Source of the DNA: Nectonema munidae
Lineage: Eukaryota > Nematomorpha > Nectonematoida > Nectonematidae
Length of the DNA: 64,000 nt
Direction of reading: 5' to 3'
Assembly: GCA_030549495.1 (NCBI GenBank)
Contig: JAUIRK010001056.1
Span: 1,169,501 to 1,233,500, forward strand
Position numbers and translations under genes: made by a program
Notes under the pieces: model-generated
The model's database searches: none
What the model saw: the letters and a program-made list of their open reading frames with translations, nothing else
Told to the model about the DNA's origin: nothing
In this document: piece after piece, positions 35,101-46,683 of the stretch
Layout: each line of letters opens with the position of its first letter
Numbering within the stretch: the stretch's first letter is position 1

Positions 35101-36309
35101 CTTTATATACTCTTTTTGTTGTTCGGGTATATTAAGCTTTCAAATTATTTATAACTTTAACTTTTTTTAAACATTTCCTACATCTTCACCGCGAAAGCCG
35201 TTTCTCCTGCTTTCTGAGTTGAAAAAGACACATGGAGGCAAAAAAAAATTTTTTTTTATAAAGATTTTCTTATATTTAACTTTTTATATATAAAAAAACT
35301 CAACACAATAAATTGAAGGCTAACATTTTTCAAATAAAATAAATATTAATGGAAAACTTAGACAGCGAGCTAAGTTGCTCGTTTAAAACAATGTCTCGAA
35401 GAAGCTTATTCTCTGGCTATAAGAAAAGAGGAAAACGTATGGCAAGTTGTCAAATGTGGTTACTTCTTGGAATGATGAAAAATATCAGCGATAAGTTAAA
35501 TAGATCTATTTTCACTTTTGTACAAAAGAGAGAGAGAGAGAGGGAGGGAGCACCAGATGAAATCGCTTTGAGTGCATTTTTTAATTTAACGTAACTGGTG
35601 CAAAATTTACACGAACAAAGTGCTTATAATACTCATGAGATTTGCAAATTTCCAATTGAATCTTTTTGCTAACAGAAGGCAAAACTTGAATTATTTTATG
35701 GAATTTTGAACTTACTTTTGCATTTGCATATGAGGTAAAGGTAAACATTGTTTGCACATGTAAGACATTTTTACTTCTTTTATCAAAAAATGTCCGTGAA
35801 AAAAGCATCTTAAATTGTAAATATGTATGATCTTAAGTAAATAATATTTAATTAAAATTTTCAATATTTTATATAACATTTTGAACAAACTTTTATTTGT
35901 AATATTTAAATCAACAAGAAAAGTCATACAAATCCTGAGCTATACTTTCGATTGAATCAAAAAGGGAAACTTTTCAAGGTAAATGATTAGTACGTTGTTG
36001 TTGTTCTACACACAAATTCTGATTGGACAGTGAATGAAGTCAAATTCACTTTTTTCTGAGGACAAAATTAAAATGAAATAAATTATATTCAGTTCTCCTC
36101 GTGATGCTTTTATTTTTATAAAGGATTAGCAAAGCCCAATTCTTTCCAAGATTTTGAGTTAGGGGAATACCTTTTGGAAATGCTATTCACAACACATAAT
36201 TGATAACAAAAAAAAACATAAGTATACTTCCAAAAATTCAGAAGACAGTTTGGAAATAAATTTTGCATTTATATCTTCACTTTTTTTGTACCGTAATGCC
36301 GTAGCGTAA
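32161..36309. other. Long AT-rich stretch, no supported gene
   Basis: Open frames are short and overlap on opposite strands. A weak two-exon candidate lies on the minus strand: MSYMCKQCLPLPHMQMQ near 35790-35733 followed by a good donor (gtaagttc), and an acceptor with a pyrimidine tract (ctcttttcttatag) near 35425 followed by about 27 open codons. It is too short and unrecognised to be called as a gene. A short (GA)n run lies at about 35528-35546. Confidence 0.45.
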
Positions 36310-36580
36310 GTGTGTAGACCATTTCAAATTGGTTTGAAAGGTGAGACCCAAGTATTTAGTGGTACTTGCGGGTTGTATGAGAGTTATGTTGTTGATGCGT
36401 AGGGGTAGATGCGGAGAATGTTTGCGCGTAAAATGCATTAGTGTGGTTTTGGGTGTGTTAAAGGTGATTTTGAGTGAATTTGCGGTGAAATTTTAAGCGT
36501 TGAAAAGGGATGTGATGCGCTGAATGTTTTCGGGTTTTGTGTTCGAGGAAAAGGAAAACAGCTAACATAGATGACGAGAA
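36310..36580 (-). mobile_element. Fragment of the G-poor LINE family (reverse transcriptase part)
   Basis: In reverse complement this matches 48690-48960 of the large LINE almost base for base, for example 'gtagaccatttcaaattggt' and 'gggtagatgcggagaatg' against its counterpart. It covers the stretch after the degenerate YADD block up to KYLGL/KWSTHF. It is a short, isolated second copy in the opposite orientation. Confidence 0.85.
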
Positions 36581-38591
36581 AAATTCGAAACGTAATAATC
36601 TAATCTAAGATGAGCAGAAAGATTCGTTGATGAAGTTTACCTTGTTTAGAAGATTATTTATTTCAAACATTGCATATATAATTCTTTTTTATTTTCATTA
36701 TTTTTATTATAATACTCGTTTAAAGAGTCAGTTCAAAGAACTTGAATCAAAAAATAATATACTTTATATTGAGCAAAATTCAAAAAGATCAAATATAATA
36801 TTTAACGTTAAATAATAAATTCATATAAAGTTAGACAAATGTAAAAAAGTTTATCATAATTCAATTATTGTAACGTAAAAAGAAGTGCTCTTAACTTCCT
36901 TTGCTTCAATCATTTTGACTTGAAACGCATTATTCAGGAAACGGCTTAATATTTTTTACAACACAAAAATTAGATATAAAAAACTCACCAAAAAAATTCC
37001 AGAATTAAAAATTCAAAATAAAAATTAAATTTCCAAAAACGATAACTGATTGTGCCACACTTTGAGATTACTGGCCGGCCGCGCACATAGTCGTTTCTGC
37101 CTGCACACAAGTTTAAAGGAACTTGATATAACAGATGCAATATTTTAAATCGCAAAATAAATGAAAACATAAAAAATTGCTACGAATCCATCTTCCAAAT
37201 CTACCCCCAAATTTAAGAACAATAGTTTAACATTTAAAATAAAAAAAAAATTAAAAAAGGTGAGTTATGCTGTAAAGCATCAAAAAGCCTTAAATAATTA
37301 CTGTAACAATGCATAACTTTATTATTCTTGGTAATTAAAATACCATTGTAGTAGTTCACTTTTAATGAGGTAAAACATCCACCTGAAAAATCATCCTAAA
37401 CAAAAGATTTTTAAGTTCTCTTTAACATATTTCCAAATGTTAAAAAAAAAAATCAAAATTTTTATTTCGATTCAAACAAAACTTTTTTTCAATTTTCCAT
37501 ATTATGTAGGAAAACTTAATAATATTTTACTTCTCATATGCGCAAAATGATTTCCAATTTTAAAGTCTATTTATAACTTTAAGGAACAGTGTGATACCTA
37601 AGCACTAAAAAATTGCAAATCGTCTTTTTTAATTATATAAAATTTCATCGAGGAAGAAAGCAAACGATTAATCTGAAATATTCTGGTTCTGAAAGAATTA
37701 AATGAACAGGAAATCCAGCTCATGAAAAAAACAAATTTTTTAAAAAATATACATATATAATTATTTTTATAGCAAAGAATGCTAGATAAACAATTGATAA
37801 AATATTGGACATTTGAAGAAAAAAATTTAAGTTGAATAATTTTCATATCAATTCCTTTTTTCAATTAATAATAATTGGTAATTTCATTTTTACGCCTGTT
37901 TTTGGCAAACTCTAGCACAATTTTATCAATTTTAATTTTAATATCTCGCAAGTCCTTTCGCCTGACTCAGAGATCGAGGAAAAACCTGCTATTTGTTATA
38001 TACAAGCCTTGATGAGTCCATAACATGTCATCCTTCATCTTAAAGGAAAATCGAAAAGGTATCTCTTCATACCTAGCGGAGGGCGAGATGAATGGACAAG
38101 TAGCTCTCCCGTTTTTGTTGCACTAGATTCAGATGATTAGCGAGTGCTCAGTGGCCAAGGCATTGAGATTAAGAGTATTTCATTCGATATCTTGCCAAAA
38201 TTTGGTAACAGCATCATCAGCCATTGGAAGTAGATACGTGCGATGGGAATAATTCAGCACACCTATTTTTCCTTCAAACTGTCTTTGGACTCAGCCAAGC
38301 AAAAAGACTCGGCCAACCATTTGGTCAAGCGTATCCCTCATTAATTCCAAAATTGTATTCCACAACAAATTCAGTAGCGGGGCTTCCTTCAGAAAAGAAA
38401 CATCCTTTAGCTAGTAAGGAACAGCGTAAACCTGCATAAACCCCGAATTACATCTTCATGATTTCTGGTGGCCAAGTAGCTAATTTTAGTTTTATTAAAC
38501 TAATCTTCAACAAGCCCAATATAAATAATAATTAAATACTAAGCACAAATCAAATTTTAAATAGAGAAGTTACAGGACCTGTCTACAAATC
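36581..38591. other. AT-rich spacer with one unassigned open frame
   Basis: At 38224-38439 a 71-codon frame (MEVDTCDGNNSAHLFFLQ onward) is somewhat GC-richer than its flanks, as is 37960-38220, but no domain or splice signal supports a gene. The rest is A/T-rich without recognisable content. Confidence 0.4.
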
Positions 38592-38869
38592 CAGGTCCGG
38601 CCTTAGGCTACTGCAACCTATGCGGCCGCAGTGGGCCCTGCGCTTCTCATTTTTCATTTTGATGATATATTGTATGATTTCGCTAAATGCAAGGTTCGCA
38701 AAGTAAAGTTACTTTGATCGTCATTTTGTGTTAATGAAAAAGTAATAAAACAAATGCCTTTTCTTTTTTTCAAAATCTTATTTCTCATTTTTAATCTTTT
38801 TTCCTACCCACACTGGGCCCCGCGCAATCCATTTTGCATAGGGCCCCGCGAACACTAGGGCCGACCCTG
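38592..38869. mobile_element. hAT MITE with perfect 8 bp target duplication
   Basis: The left end CAGGTCCGGCCTTAGG and right end CTAGGGCCGACCCTG are inverted repeats, flanked by tacaaatc at 38584-38591 and 38870-38877. Length is 278 bp. A second, damaged copy in the opposite orientation lies inside the large hAT element at 43.42 kb. Confidence 0.93.
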
Positions 38870-38877
38870 TACAAATC

Positions 38878-39432
38878 CATTTTATTTCTTTTTCAAAGTA
38901 CGAGTATATTCCATTAATTTTATGAGCAGTTTCATGAGCTTTTTAAATTCGAGAATATTGGCAACATTACAAAAATGATAAAAGAATGCATCCTTCTATA
39001 CTAAAAGCGGGTGTGGCTATTTACAGAAATAAAGCGAAATCTTATCAAAACTTTCCAAGATCTTAATTTTTTCAAACAAATTAAGAATAATCTGTTGTAT
39101 TTCAATGTTTTGAACTATTCAGAAGGGGATTTTTTTATTTAATTTTTCAATTTTCGTTTTAAATATTTAAAAACATTGAATAAGAGCGCATTATTTTAAA
39201 TTTCTTTGAAAAATAAAGACTTCTGGGAGTTTTGAGATTTGGGTTATTTTCGGATTATTTCGTTAAAAAGTCACAACGCTAAAAACTATGCTTCTCACTG
39301 AAATTATATATTTTATTCTTGATTCACAGAAATTAACATTGAAGCTGTTTCAATAAGAATTATTTTAATCCAGTAACATTTTAATATTTAGTGAATTTAT
39401 TATTTTTACAATTTCATTACTGATTCACCGAG
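38878..39432. other. Spacer upstream of the secreted-protein gene
   Basis: AT-rich DNA that should contain the promoter of the gene at 39433. No TATA box or other element could be singled out. Confidence 0.4.
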
Positions 39433-40092
39433 ATGGCAGCATTCTTTTTTTCACTCTTGTTGCAAATCCAGCTCTTCTCGCTCCTCCATTCCATAAGTTT
39501 TCCCACACCCAGCTTCATAGAAAACCTTTCCTCTAATTTGACCAATGTCATCGGTGAACTCAACCCTCTCTCTGCGGGACTAGAAAATTTGAGCCTTCCG
39601 TTCAACTATTCCCTGCCCTCGATATCAACGATCGGAGAAGGAATCGGCAAAACCATTTCCAGCGCTGTCTCTCTCGGAGAAAAGATGATTGACAAGAAGG
39701 ATCACGCAAGAAAAGGCTACGCCCCACCCGACCTTTTGCAGCCGAACCTGATCAAGATGTTTTCTGCGCAGGAACTCCTTGAAAAGCGCTTAACCGCTCT
39801 TCCCATCCTCTTTCTCGCGAAAGACAGGAGCATCCAGGATGAAGTGATTCTCTCGTTCGCGCGGAATATCATTACCGTTATTCCAAGTCTCTCTTACGAT
39901 GCGCTAAGCGATCTCAACACTTACTCTTCGCTCGCTTGTTTGGCATCTGAATTTGGGTGGGAAAAGGCTTCTAACGCTACGCGATTCGCCCAACTTTCAG
40001 CTCTTGGAGTCATTTACCCAGCAGTGATGAATGCTAGACCACATGTTTCCACAAATTTCTCACGTTACATGCACAACCAGCAACATAATTAA
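39433..40092 (+). CDS. Secreted, probably N-glycosylated protein, single exon, unrecognised family
   Basis: The 219-residue frame starts at an ATG in the context accgagATGG, a good animal initiation site. Residues 1-22 (MAAFFFSLLLQIQLFSLLHS...) form a hydrophobic signal peptide. Six N-glycosylation sequons follow (Asn31, 35, 52, 58, 181 and 208), and there is no transmembrane segment after the signal. Residues 100-200 look helical (AQELLEKRLTALPILFLAK, then ITVIPSLSYDALSDLN). Few cysteines are present, so it is not a disulfide-rich toxin-like peptide. GC content is much higher than in the flanks, like the second PTPS gene, which supports real coding. No intron signals interrupt it. I do not recognise the family; an extracellular protein of this animal's lineage is the best description. 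Confidence 0.75.
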   Translation: MAAFFFSLLLQIQLFSLLHSISFPTPSFIENLSSNLTNVIGELNPLSAGLENLSLPFNYSLPSISTIGEGIGKTISSAVSLGEKMIDKKDHARKGYAPPDLLQPNLIKMFSAQELLEKRLTALPILFLAKDRSIQDEVILSFARNIITVIPSLSYDALSDLNTYSSLACLASEFGWEKASNATRFAQLSALGVIYPAVMNARPHVSTNFSRYMHNQQHN

Positions 40093-40469
40093 AGAAGAAA
40101 ACACCGAACTTCATTGGAAAGTTGTTGAATAATTTTTAAATTTTATTACTTTTGCTGAAACTTTTAATGCATTTGAGCTGTAAATTTAAATAATGCTCTT
40201 TTTATTTCATTTCTTAATCAAGGTTGTATTTTAAATATATAAAAAGTAAATTCTAATTCGGCTAAAAGTACTGGATTTATGAATTATCCTTTTTCCATTA
40301 TTCGATCTTGATTTTTGAGTCTAACCTCATTTCCAATTCCTAAATCCAAAATATCATTCAAAGTTGTAATTATAATATAACTTACTTCGCTTGATGAGAT
40401 TGATAAGATTTCCCCTTTTCATCATTCTAATCGTCTTGAATTCGATTTCTTAGTTGCACTTAAAATGAT
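40093..40469. other. 3' flank of the secreted-protein gene, no feature seen
   Basis: AT-rich. No canonical AATAAA was seen within about 200 bp of the stop, so the 3' end of the transcript is uncertain. Confidence 0.4.
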
Positions 40470-40680
40470 GTTGGTTGGTTGGTTGGAGATATCAAAGCGC
40501 TTTCAGCCGTAAGGCTATCTATGATCGCATTATGCTAGAAGATGGTTAATCACTTTGTTTTTAAGAAAACAAAAATTTTGTTTTTAAGAGTCGGTAGCGT
40601 TGGCGATCGAAACTTAAACCTTCAACTGTTAAGCTGAAAGGTAAACCCCATCTTGGTTATTCTATGTTTTCATAGTCTTT
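40470..40680 (-). repeat. SINE-like element with (CCAA)n tail
   Basis: Read on the minus strand it has a tRNA-like head ('cagcttaacagttgaaggt', then a B-box-like 'gtttcgatcgcc'), a short body and the tail 'agccttacggctgaaagcgc' with 'gatatctccaaccaaccaac'. The tail is shared with 8032-8100 and the head with 7425-7480, so this is the longest copy of the family in the window. Confidence 0.6.
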
Positions 40681-41139
40681 GATAATTAAGCATATTTTTA
40701 TTTAAATTATTTTATAATATAAATTCTTTGTTTGAAAATAATAATCATTCTTTCTGCTGCAAAGTTGTACAAGTCTAAAAGAAAAGTCAATAGGAAAAAA
40801 CTTCTGCTAATTAATAATTATCGAAGAAAACAATATTTTAATTGGATAGTTAAATGTATATTGTATGTCAAACTAAATTAAAATCTGACTAAGCAACACA
40901 TTTCTTAAATAAATCATATCAACTAACAATATAAAGAAATAACTTAGAAATAAAAACTACCTGACTAAATATAATTTAACCTAGTTAAAAGCATTTAAAG
41001 CAACTCACTATTTACTCACAAGCCAATAGATATCGATTGAAAAATGCTTAATAATAATGAGCTAAATAACTAACTATATAACTAATTAAATCTAATTAAT
41101 TATACTAATTAATGACTATGTTACTAATTAATTATACTA

Positions 41140-41340
41140 ATGAGAATGATGTGTAAAATAACACAAATATCAGCTTCAAATTCACACAGTTTAAGATATA
41201 TGCAACAATTAAAGGAGAGTAAAATAACGACTATAAAGAACATGCGTGTAATATGCTTGAATTAACAGTGGTGATGAAATAAAATTGCTTCTGATAAACA
41301 CGAGAGTTGCAATGTTAGTTCCGGAACCGAAAATCTGGTA
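41140..41340 (+). repeat. Dispersed repeat shared with 63.66-63.84 kb
   Basis: 'gagaatgatgtgta', 'cacaaatatcagctt' and 'gataaacacgaga' with their neighbours occur in the same order and orientation at 63662-63840. The match covers roughly 190 bp with scattered differences and small indels. No coding potential. Confidence 0.8.
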
Positions 41341-41349
41341 CTTTAGAAA

Positions 41350-42210
41350 ATATCATAAAACTTTATAGTTTTAATTTTTTCAATAATCATGGCTACTTTC
41401 TAGAAAATGTCATTCAAAATTTTGATTGATGAGAAATTATCTAAAAAAATATTCCTTCTACATAAAATGCATGCTTTTGTAGTAAATCGGCCATGCTGGT
41501 TTCATTTCAGGACTCAGTTTATGCATTTGGGATTTGAAAATACCTATAGAAGTGTTAATCAGATTTGAGTTTTTCTTCTAAAATTTGTACCTGAAAATAT
41601 TGATTCAAATTTTACATGAAATATATGTTTTTATAGTAAATCGATCATACTGGTTTCATTTTTAGACTCAATTTTCGCATTTAGAAGTTTTAAAATATCT
41701 GTCAATGTCAAACATATTTGCGTTTAACGTCGAAAAACGATCTTCAAAAATTTTCTTACAATTTTACATAAAATATGCTTTTATACCAAATCAAACATGC
41801 TAGTTTTATTTCTGAACTCAGTTTTGGAATTTAGGTTTCAAAATGTCGGAAAGTGTCAATCAAATGTGAAGGTTTACGTCTAATGTCTATAGAAATATTT
41901 TTGAAATTTAAATAAAATATTTGTTATTATACCAAATTGAAGATGGTAGTTTCATTTTTTGTCTCAATTTTGGCATTTAGGCTTTGAAAAAATATGAAAG
42001 CTTCAATCAAATTTGCGGTTTACGTCTAAAAATTGTCTCCTAAATATTTTTATAATTTAAAATATAAAATATGTATTTATATACCAAATAGACTATTTTT
42101 ATTTTAATTATGTACTTCATTTTGGTTAATACGGTTAAAAAATATGGAAATGTCAATTGCATTAGTAATGTATGCCTAAAAAACAGTTTTTTTTTCAAAA
42201 AATCGTTATA
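41350..42210. repeat. Degenerate tandem repeat of ~150 bp, about six copies
   Basis: The motif family 'ataccaaatcaaacatgcta', 'gtttcat' and 'aatcaaatttgcggtttacg' recurs at spacings of about 146-154 bp (anchors near 41484, 41638, 41788, 41934 and 42087). It is the same family as 30.76-31.25 kb. The copies are well diverged, so the array is old. Confidence 0.8.
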
Positions 42211-42847
42211 TTATGTTATATAATAAAAATATCATTTTTTTTTATATATTTTGGCTAATAATACATTCTTCAATCATGTTGACTATGAAATATTTATTTT
42301 AAAAAAATAACATTATTAAATCTTTTGAAGATTAGTATGTCAAAAGGAAGGAACCTGAAAACTAATTGAAAAAAGAACGTTTGATTAAAAGAAATTATTT
42401 TAAATATGAAGAATGAATCTTCATCAATTGGAAGATCTACCATGTTCCAAAGAACTAGCAAGTGGTGTAATTGTGTAATATTGGGTGCTTCAAAAAAGAC
42501 TTTGACCGTGAAAAATGAGTTCCTCTTTCTCAAAAGAAAAATCTTTAAATCTATAGCTTATCATCTAGGATTACAATGATCATTTAACTAAGATTGGTAG
42601 GAAATCTTAAAATTTAGAATAGGTCACATTTATCAAAAATGTCACAGATACCAATTTGTGTGGGTTTAGTCACTATCAATTAACACTATCTTGATAATAA
42701 AAAACACGATACTGATAAAAAAAGCCTAAGATTAGCACGAAGATTTTTTAAATCAGAATGATTTGATAGAGGATATAATTTATTTAAAAGAAATCTTTAA
42801 AAAAGTTTTTTCGAGCACAGATTTCAGAAAATAAATTTCTGATGATA
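42211..42847. other. AT-rich spacer, no gene seen
   Basis: Lies between the satellite and the 5' edge of the large LINE. The minus-strand ORF at 42294-42533 has no recognisable feature. Confidence 0.5.
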
Positions 42848-43043
42848 AAGAGCCACCTAGAAAGGAAAACTCTACACTGCAATCACTGCGGAGACAGAGG
42901 GCACTCGATTGAGTCATGCATTTTCGCTAAAGATCCCTTCAAACTCTCTTGCTCCAACGGTCACCAAAAGCATTCTTCCACTTCCGACACATGCCCTCAC
43001 CGCATACAACATACAAAAAACATGCATGACATACACTCTAACA
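42848..43043 (+). pseudogene. LINE ORF1 zinc-knuckle fragment
   Basis: A frame with CNHCGDRGHSIESC (a C-x2-C-x4-H-x4-C knuckle) and then CSNGHQKHSSTSDTCPH, a second Cys/His cluster, as in the C-terminus of LINE ORF1 (Gag-like) proteins. It is cut at its 3' side by the hAT insertion at 43044 and at its 5' side by the edge of the LINE. Confidence 0.75.
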
Positions 43044-43417
43044 CAGTGTTTCTCAAACTTTTTTGTTTCATGACCTCTTGTAGTACTAGACACTCTATGA
43101 CCCTTCATTATTAAATTTTTGAAAATACATTTTTTATATAATATAGATATATTTCAAAAAGTATTGTATACATTTTCAAAGTGTAAAAAGGAAAAAAACC
43201 CTTCAATTCATTTTATTTATGTTTATTAAGAAGTTGCTAGTAAAATGTCTTAGACTTAAGTATTAATGTCCTCTGTTAAAATGTGTTTTGGAAAAAAGCC
43301 TGTGGTAAAAGCTTTTTTTTCAATTCTCCTTATTGTAAGTAGATAAAAATGGCTATAATGTTTGATTTATCACACGAAAGAAAAAAAATTTATTACTCTT
43401 TGAAAACACATAATGAG

Positions 43418-43537
43418 CAGGGTCGGCCCTAGTGTTCGCGGGGCCCTATGCAAAATGGATTGCGCGGGGCCCAGTGTGGGTAGGAAAAAAGATTAAAAGT
43501 GAGAAATTAAGATTTTGAAAAAAGAAAAGGGGTTGGA

Positions 43538-43569
<32 letters not shown>

Positions 43570-43693
43570 CAAAAAAAATTTTTTTTTGCCACCTTTTTTT
43601 TTGGAAAAAAAACAAAATATTATATAAAAAAAAAAATAGAGGGGGGGGGGCCCCGCGGCCCCCCCGGGGGGGGTGGGGTCGGGCCGGCCCCCT
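43418..43693 (-). mobile_element. MITE copy with homopolymer-corrupted interior
   Basis: Starting CAGGGTCGGCCCTAGTG, about 100 bp match the reverse complement of the MITE at 38592-38869. From about 43530 the sequence turns into long runs of T, A, G and C ('ccccgcggcccccccggggg' among them) and ends in 'gggccggccccct', which still echoes the expected GGCCGGACCTG end. Overall length agrees with the intact copy. The pattern suggests consensus error in the assembly as much as biological decay. No target duplication is visible. Confidence 0.65.
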
Positions 43694-43783
43694 AAAATGG
43701 AAATGTAAATTTTTTAATTTTAAATTTGAAAAAGTATTTTTAAAACAATAACAATAAAAGGGTGGGTGGAACCAAAAAAAAAT

Positions 43784-45525
43784 AAAGTCAGTTTCAGCAT
43801 TCAGCCTGTTTCGTGCTTTTGATTTTATCACTAGAAAAATTGAAAAACCAGTTTCGCAAAGATAAGTGGATGAAAAAGCTAGGAGTATTTTTAAAGCAAA
43901 CTTGCTAATCTTAGGGAAAGAAGGTAGCATCTTAACCCAGAAGTTAGAAATATTGGGCAGTAGCTGTTTTGATGTTCTTCTTTTGCTGCAGTGTGGTTGA
44001 TAAGTTCTAGAAATTCTTCTTGGATGTCATCAGGAAGATTATCTCCTTTGCAACTAAAAGGAATGCGTGCAAGTGTCAGTTGAATACTTTCTTTTGCATC
44101 AACTTCATGAAAATAGCGCTTGAATTCTTTTTGGAGGAGTATCAAATGTTCTTTGATCTTTTATTGCAGCTCCTCGGTAATTGGTTTTTCTCCGATGATT
44201 TCGTTTAAACGCAAAAAGGAAGCTACATTACCTTTTTGGATTTTTCTCTTCCAAAGCGCTAACTTGGCAAGAAAAGCTTTAACAGCATCGGTATGCATTA
44301 TGATGGTTGTATCCGGGCCCTGCTGTTGCAAGTTGAATCTGTTCAAAGCTTCAAAGACATCTGCCAAGTAAGCAAGATTAAATTTGAATGGCCCTTGAAT
44401 GCAATGAACCTCTATGCTCTGTTTTTTCCTTTGGCTGTCAAAAATATCTGCAATTCATCAAAAAGTTCATAGTCACGAGCGAGAACATTGCCCTTTGACA
44501 ACCAGCGTACAGATGTGTGAATAAGGAGGTCTTGGTGAGCAGAATCCATCTCTTGGCAGAGTTGGCAAAAGAAAATAGTGTTGAGTGCTCCTCCTTTTAT
44601 ATAGTTCACAATACGGATTAGTTTTTAATGTATCATTGAGCGAACTAGGAGGTGTTTTAGAGGCAAGAGCTGCGCGGTGAATCAGGCAGTGAGTCGTTAT
44701 AACTTCAGGATTTTATCTTTCACGAGGGCCATGAATCCTGACTTAGAGCCTAACATACTGGGTGCTACATCTGTACAAACTCCAATCAAATTTGCCCATG
44801 AAAATTTTTCTTCTTAAAAAAAGTTAGACACCAAGTTCTTGACATCTTTAGCCTTTGTTGCTGTTTTAAGTGGACTGCAGAAAAGAAAGACTTCCTTAAT
44901 TTGATTTTGGAAAATAAATCGAGCATAAACCAAAAGTTGAGGAAGATTTGCAACGTCTATTGTTTTATCAATCTCGATAGCAAAAAATGGAGAGATTCTG
45001 ATTTTTTCTGTCACTTGAGATTTTATATCCCGGGAGATATCATTGATACGTTGTTTGACCGTGCTGTTCGAAAGACTTATTTGATTAAGTATTTTAACCC
45101 AATTTTTATCAAGAACAAGACTTGCAGCCTCTGACATGACAGGTTTAATGAGCTTCTCTCCTATTGTGTGTTACTTTTTTTTGTTTTGCAATGAGAAGGC
45201 AAATTGTGTATGATGCTTTGACAACATTGCTAGGTTGAAAAAGAACTCATGTTTTAGTATCAATTCTGGACCGTTTGAGTTGGTCTTCCTTGATTTTAAC
45301 GTATGGTAAGTCCTTGCTGGCCAGTTCCGAATGAACCTTAGTGAGGTGCTCCTTTAGCTTGAAAGGCTTCATACTTTCGTTAGCAAGTATTTTGTTGCAG
45401 ATAAGGCACAGTGGCATCTCTATGCCATTGTTCAATATGACTGAAAAGCCAAAACTTAGAGAACTTTCTTTGTATGTGCATTTTTTGGACATTTGGAAAG
45501 AAATTTTGAGAGAAAATAAAAACAA
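43784..45525 (-). pseudogene. hAT transposase, ZBED5/GTF2IRD2-like, broken
   Basis: On the minus strand the pieces follow family order: a BED-type finger (PLCLICNK..., then HLTKVH, about 45410-45330), 'LSNSTVKQRINDISRDIKSQ' with FFAIEIDKTIDVANLPQLL (about 45070-44935), 'DLLIHTSVRWLSKGNVLARD' (about 44540-44480, the conserved RWLS..), a helical insertion domain, and the C-terminal dimerisation block 'FALKILLAFSSTYLCETGFS' (about 43905-43845). At least four frame breaks separate the open segments. The family has been domesticated in vertebrates (ZBED5, FAM200), but the breaks here show a dead copy. Confidence 0.8.
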
Positions 45526-46130
45526 TCTTATATTAAACTAAAACATAAAAAATATAAAAATTTAGAAGAATGTGATTACCAGATTTGAACGCGCTAAAAA
45601 GGAATTTTGAAAATAAACAACTTCATTTGATAAAATTAAAAAACAGCAAAAATTTAAAAGTAAAGTGCCGGTCAATGAGCATAATATATCTTACAAAATC
45701 AAAAGCAGAAAACCCGAGTAGTGTTTGGATGCAAAAAGAAAAACTCTGATAAATGACAGTAATAAATAATGATACAACGAGATTGGAGAAGACGCCAACC
45801 ATACACCATTAATTATGTCAAGTGCACAAAGTATTTCCATATGTCAAGTTCACAAAATATTTTCATATGTCTGACGTAAAATTTTTCAAAATCACAACTT
45901 CAAAAAATTCAAATCATTCCGATTCGTAAATAATGTTAACTAACCCTTTGAAATAATTTCGCTAATAGGATAGTAGAGACAAAGATATTTGGTGTATGCT
46001 TATCGTACGCATACATAAGATAAGGAGTAAGAGAAGCAAAGCAAATATGTGACATGTTTGATTAATTTTTTCATTTTTGTTGATAACGCATGTGAAGAGA
46101 AAGAAGAGAGGAAAACACAATGAGATAATT

Positions 46131-46407
46131 AGGTGGGTACGCCGCTAGCTTAGGCATATAACATATTAAGGGCACTTTCAAAACAGGAGCAAAAGGGGTA
46201 GGTGCTCGGGCACCCTTAGCACCGCCATCACCTCTGCACGTACCTGACATAATGAACACCAAATGAAGTTCAAGGTGTATATATTTATAAAGAAATAAAT
46301 AGTTTAATAATTTGAAAAAATTATTACGCAGATTTTGGGGAACTTTTTTCTGAGAGGAACGGAGAGTAAGTCTCCCCGCGGGGAACGCGAAGTTCCGGGG
46401 TACCCAC
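46131..46407. repeat. Possible small inverted-repeat element inside the hAT
   Basis: ggtgggtac near 46131 is mirrored by gtacccacc near 46400, and an internal 'cgggcacccttagcaccgcc' plus cacctctg (46237) looks like another MITE end. No target duplication was found, so limits and family are uncertain. Confidence 0.3.
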
Positions 46408-46683
46408 CATTCTCTGCTGATTACCCTTTATTTATTCACAATGCATCAACAATACTGCATTAAAAAATGGAAAAGTGTGTTCTTCATCATAGTATATGTG
46501 GGTATCAGGTTCAAAACGCCCGAAAACCAAAATGCCCGAAAAACTAGCACAACTGAATATATGATTTTCGCCGTTTTGACTCGAAACCGTTGTGTGAGAG
46601 TTAGACCTTTCATGACTCTTCAAGAAAGCTTCATGAACCGAGAAGGGGTCATGGCCCATACTTTAAGAACCCATGCTCTAACA

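Larger units (their letters stand above)
43044..46675 (-). mobile_element. hAT transposon (ZBED5-like) inserted in the LINE, with exact 8 bp duplication
   Basis: The termini are CAGTGTTTCTCAAACTT on the left and, read inward from the right, CATGGGTTCTTAAAGTATGG; both continue to CATGACC. The direct repeats ctctaaca (43036-43043 and 46676-46683) flank it, and the host LINE resumes directly after the right copy. The 3632 bp body carries a decayed transposase on the minus strand and a nested MITE at 43.42 kb. The perfect duplication suggests a fairly recent insertion compared with the decay of the LINE. Confidence 0.88.

Noticed and set aside
35310-35790. Two-exon minus-strand mini gene (MSYMCKQC... 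start)
   Set aside because: The splice signals are good, but the frame joining the two parts is uncertain and the peptide is too short and unrecognised.
43493-43930. 145-codon minus-strand ORF
   Set aside because: It is a chimera of the hAT transposase C-terminus with translated homopolymers of the corrupted MITE.
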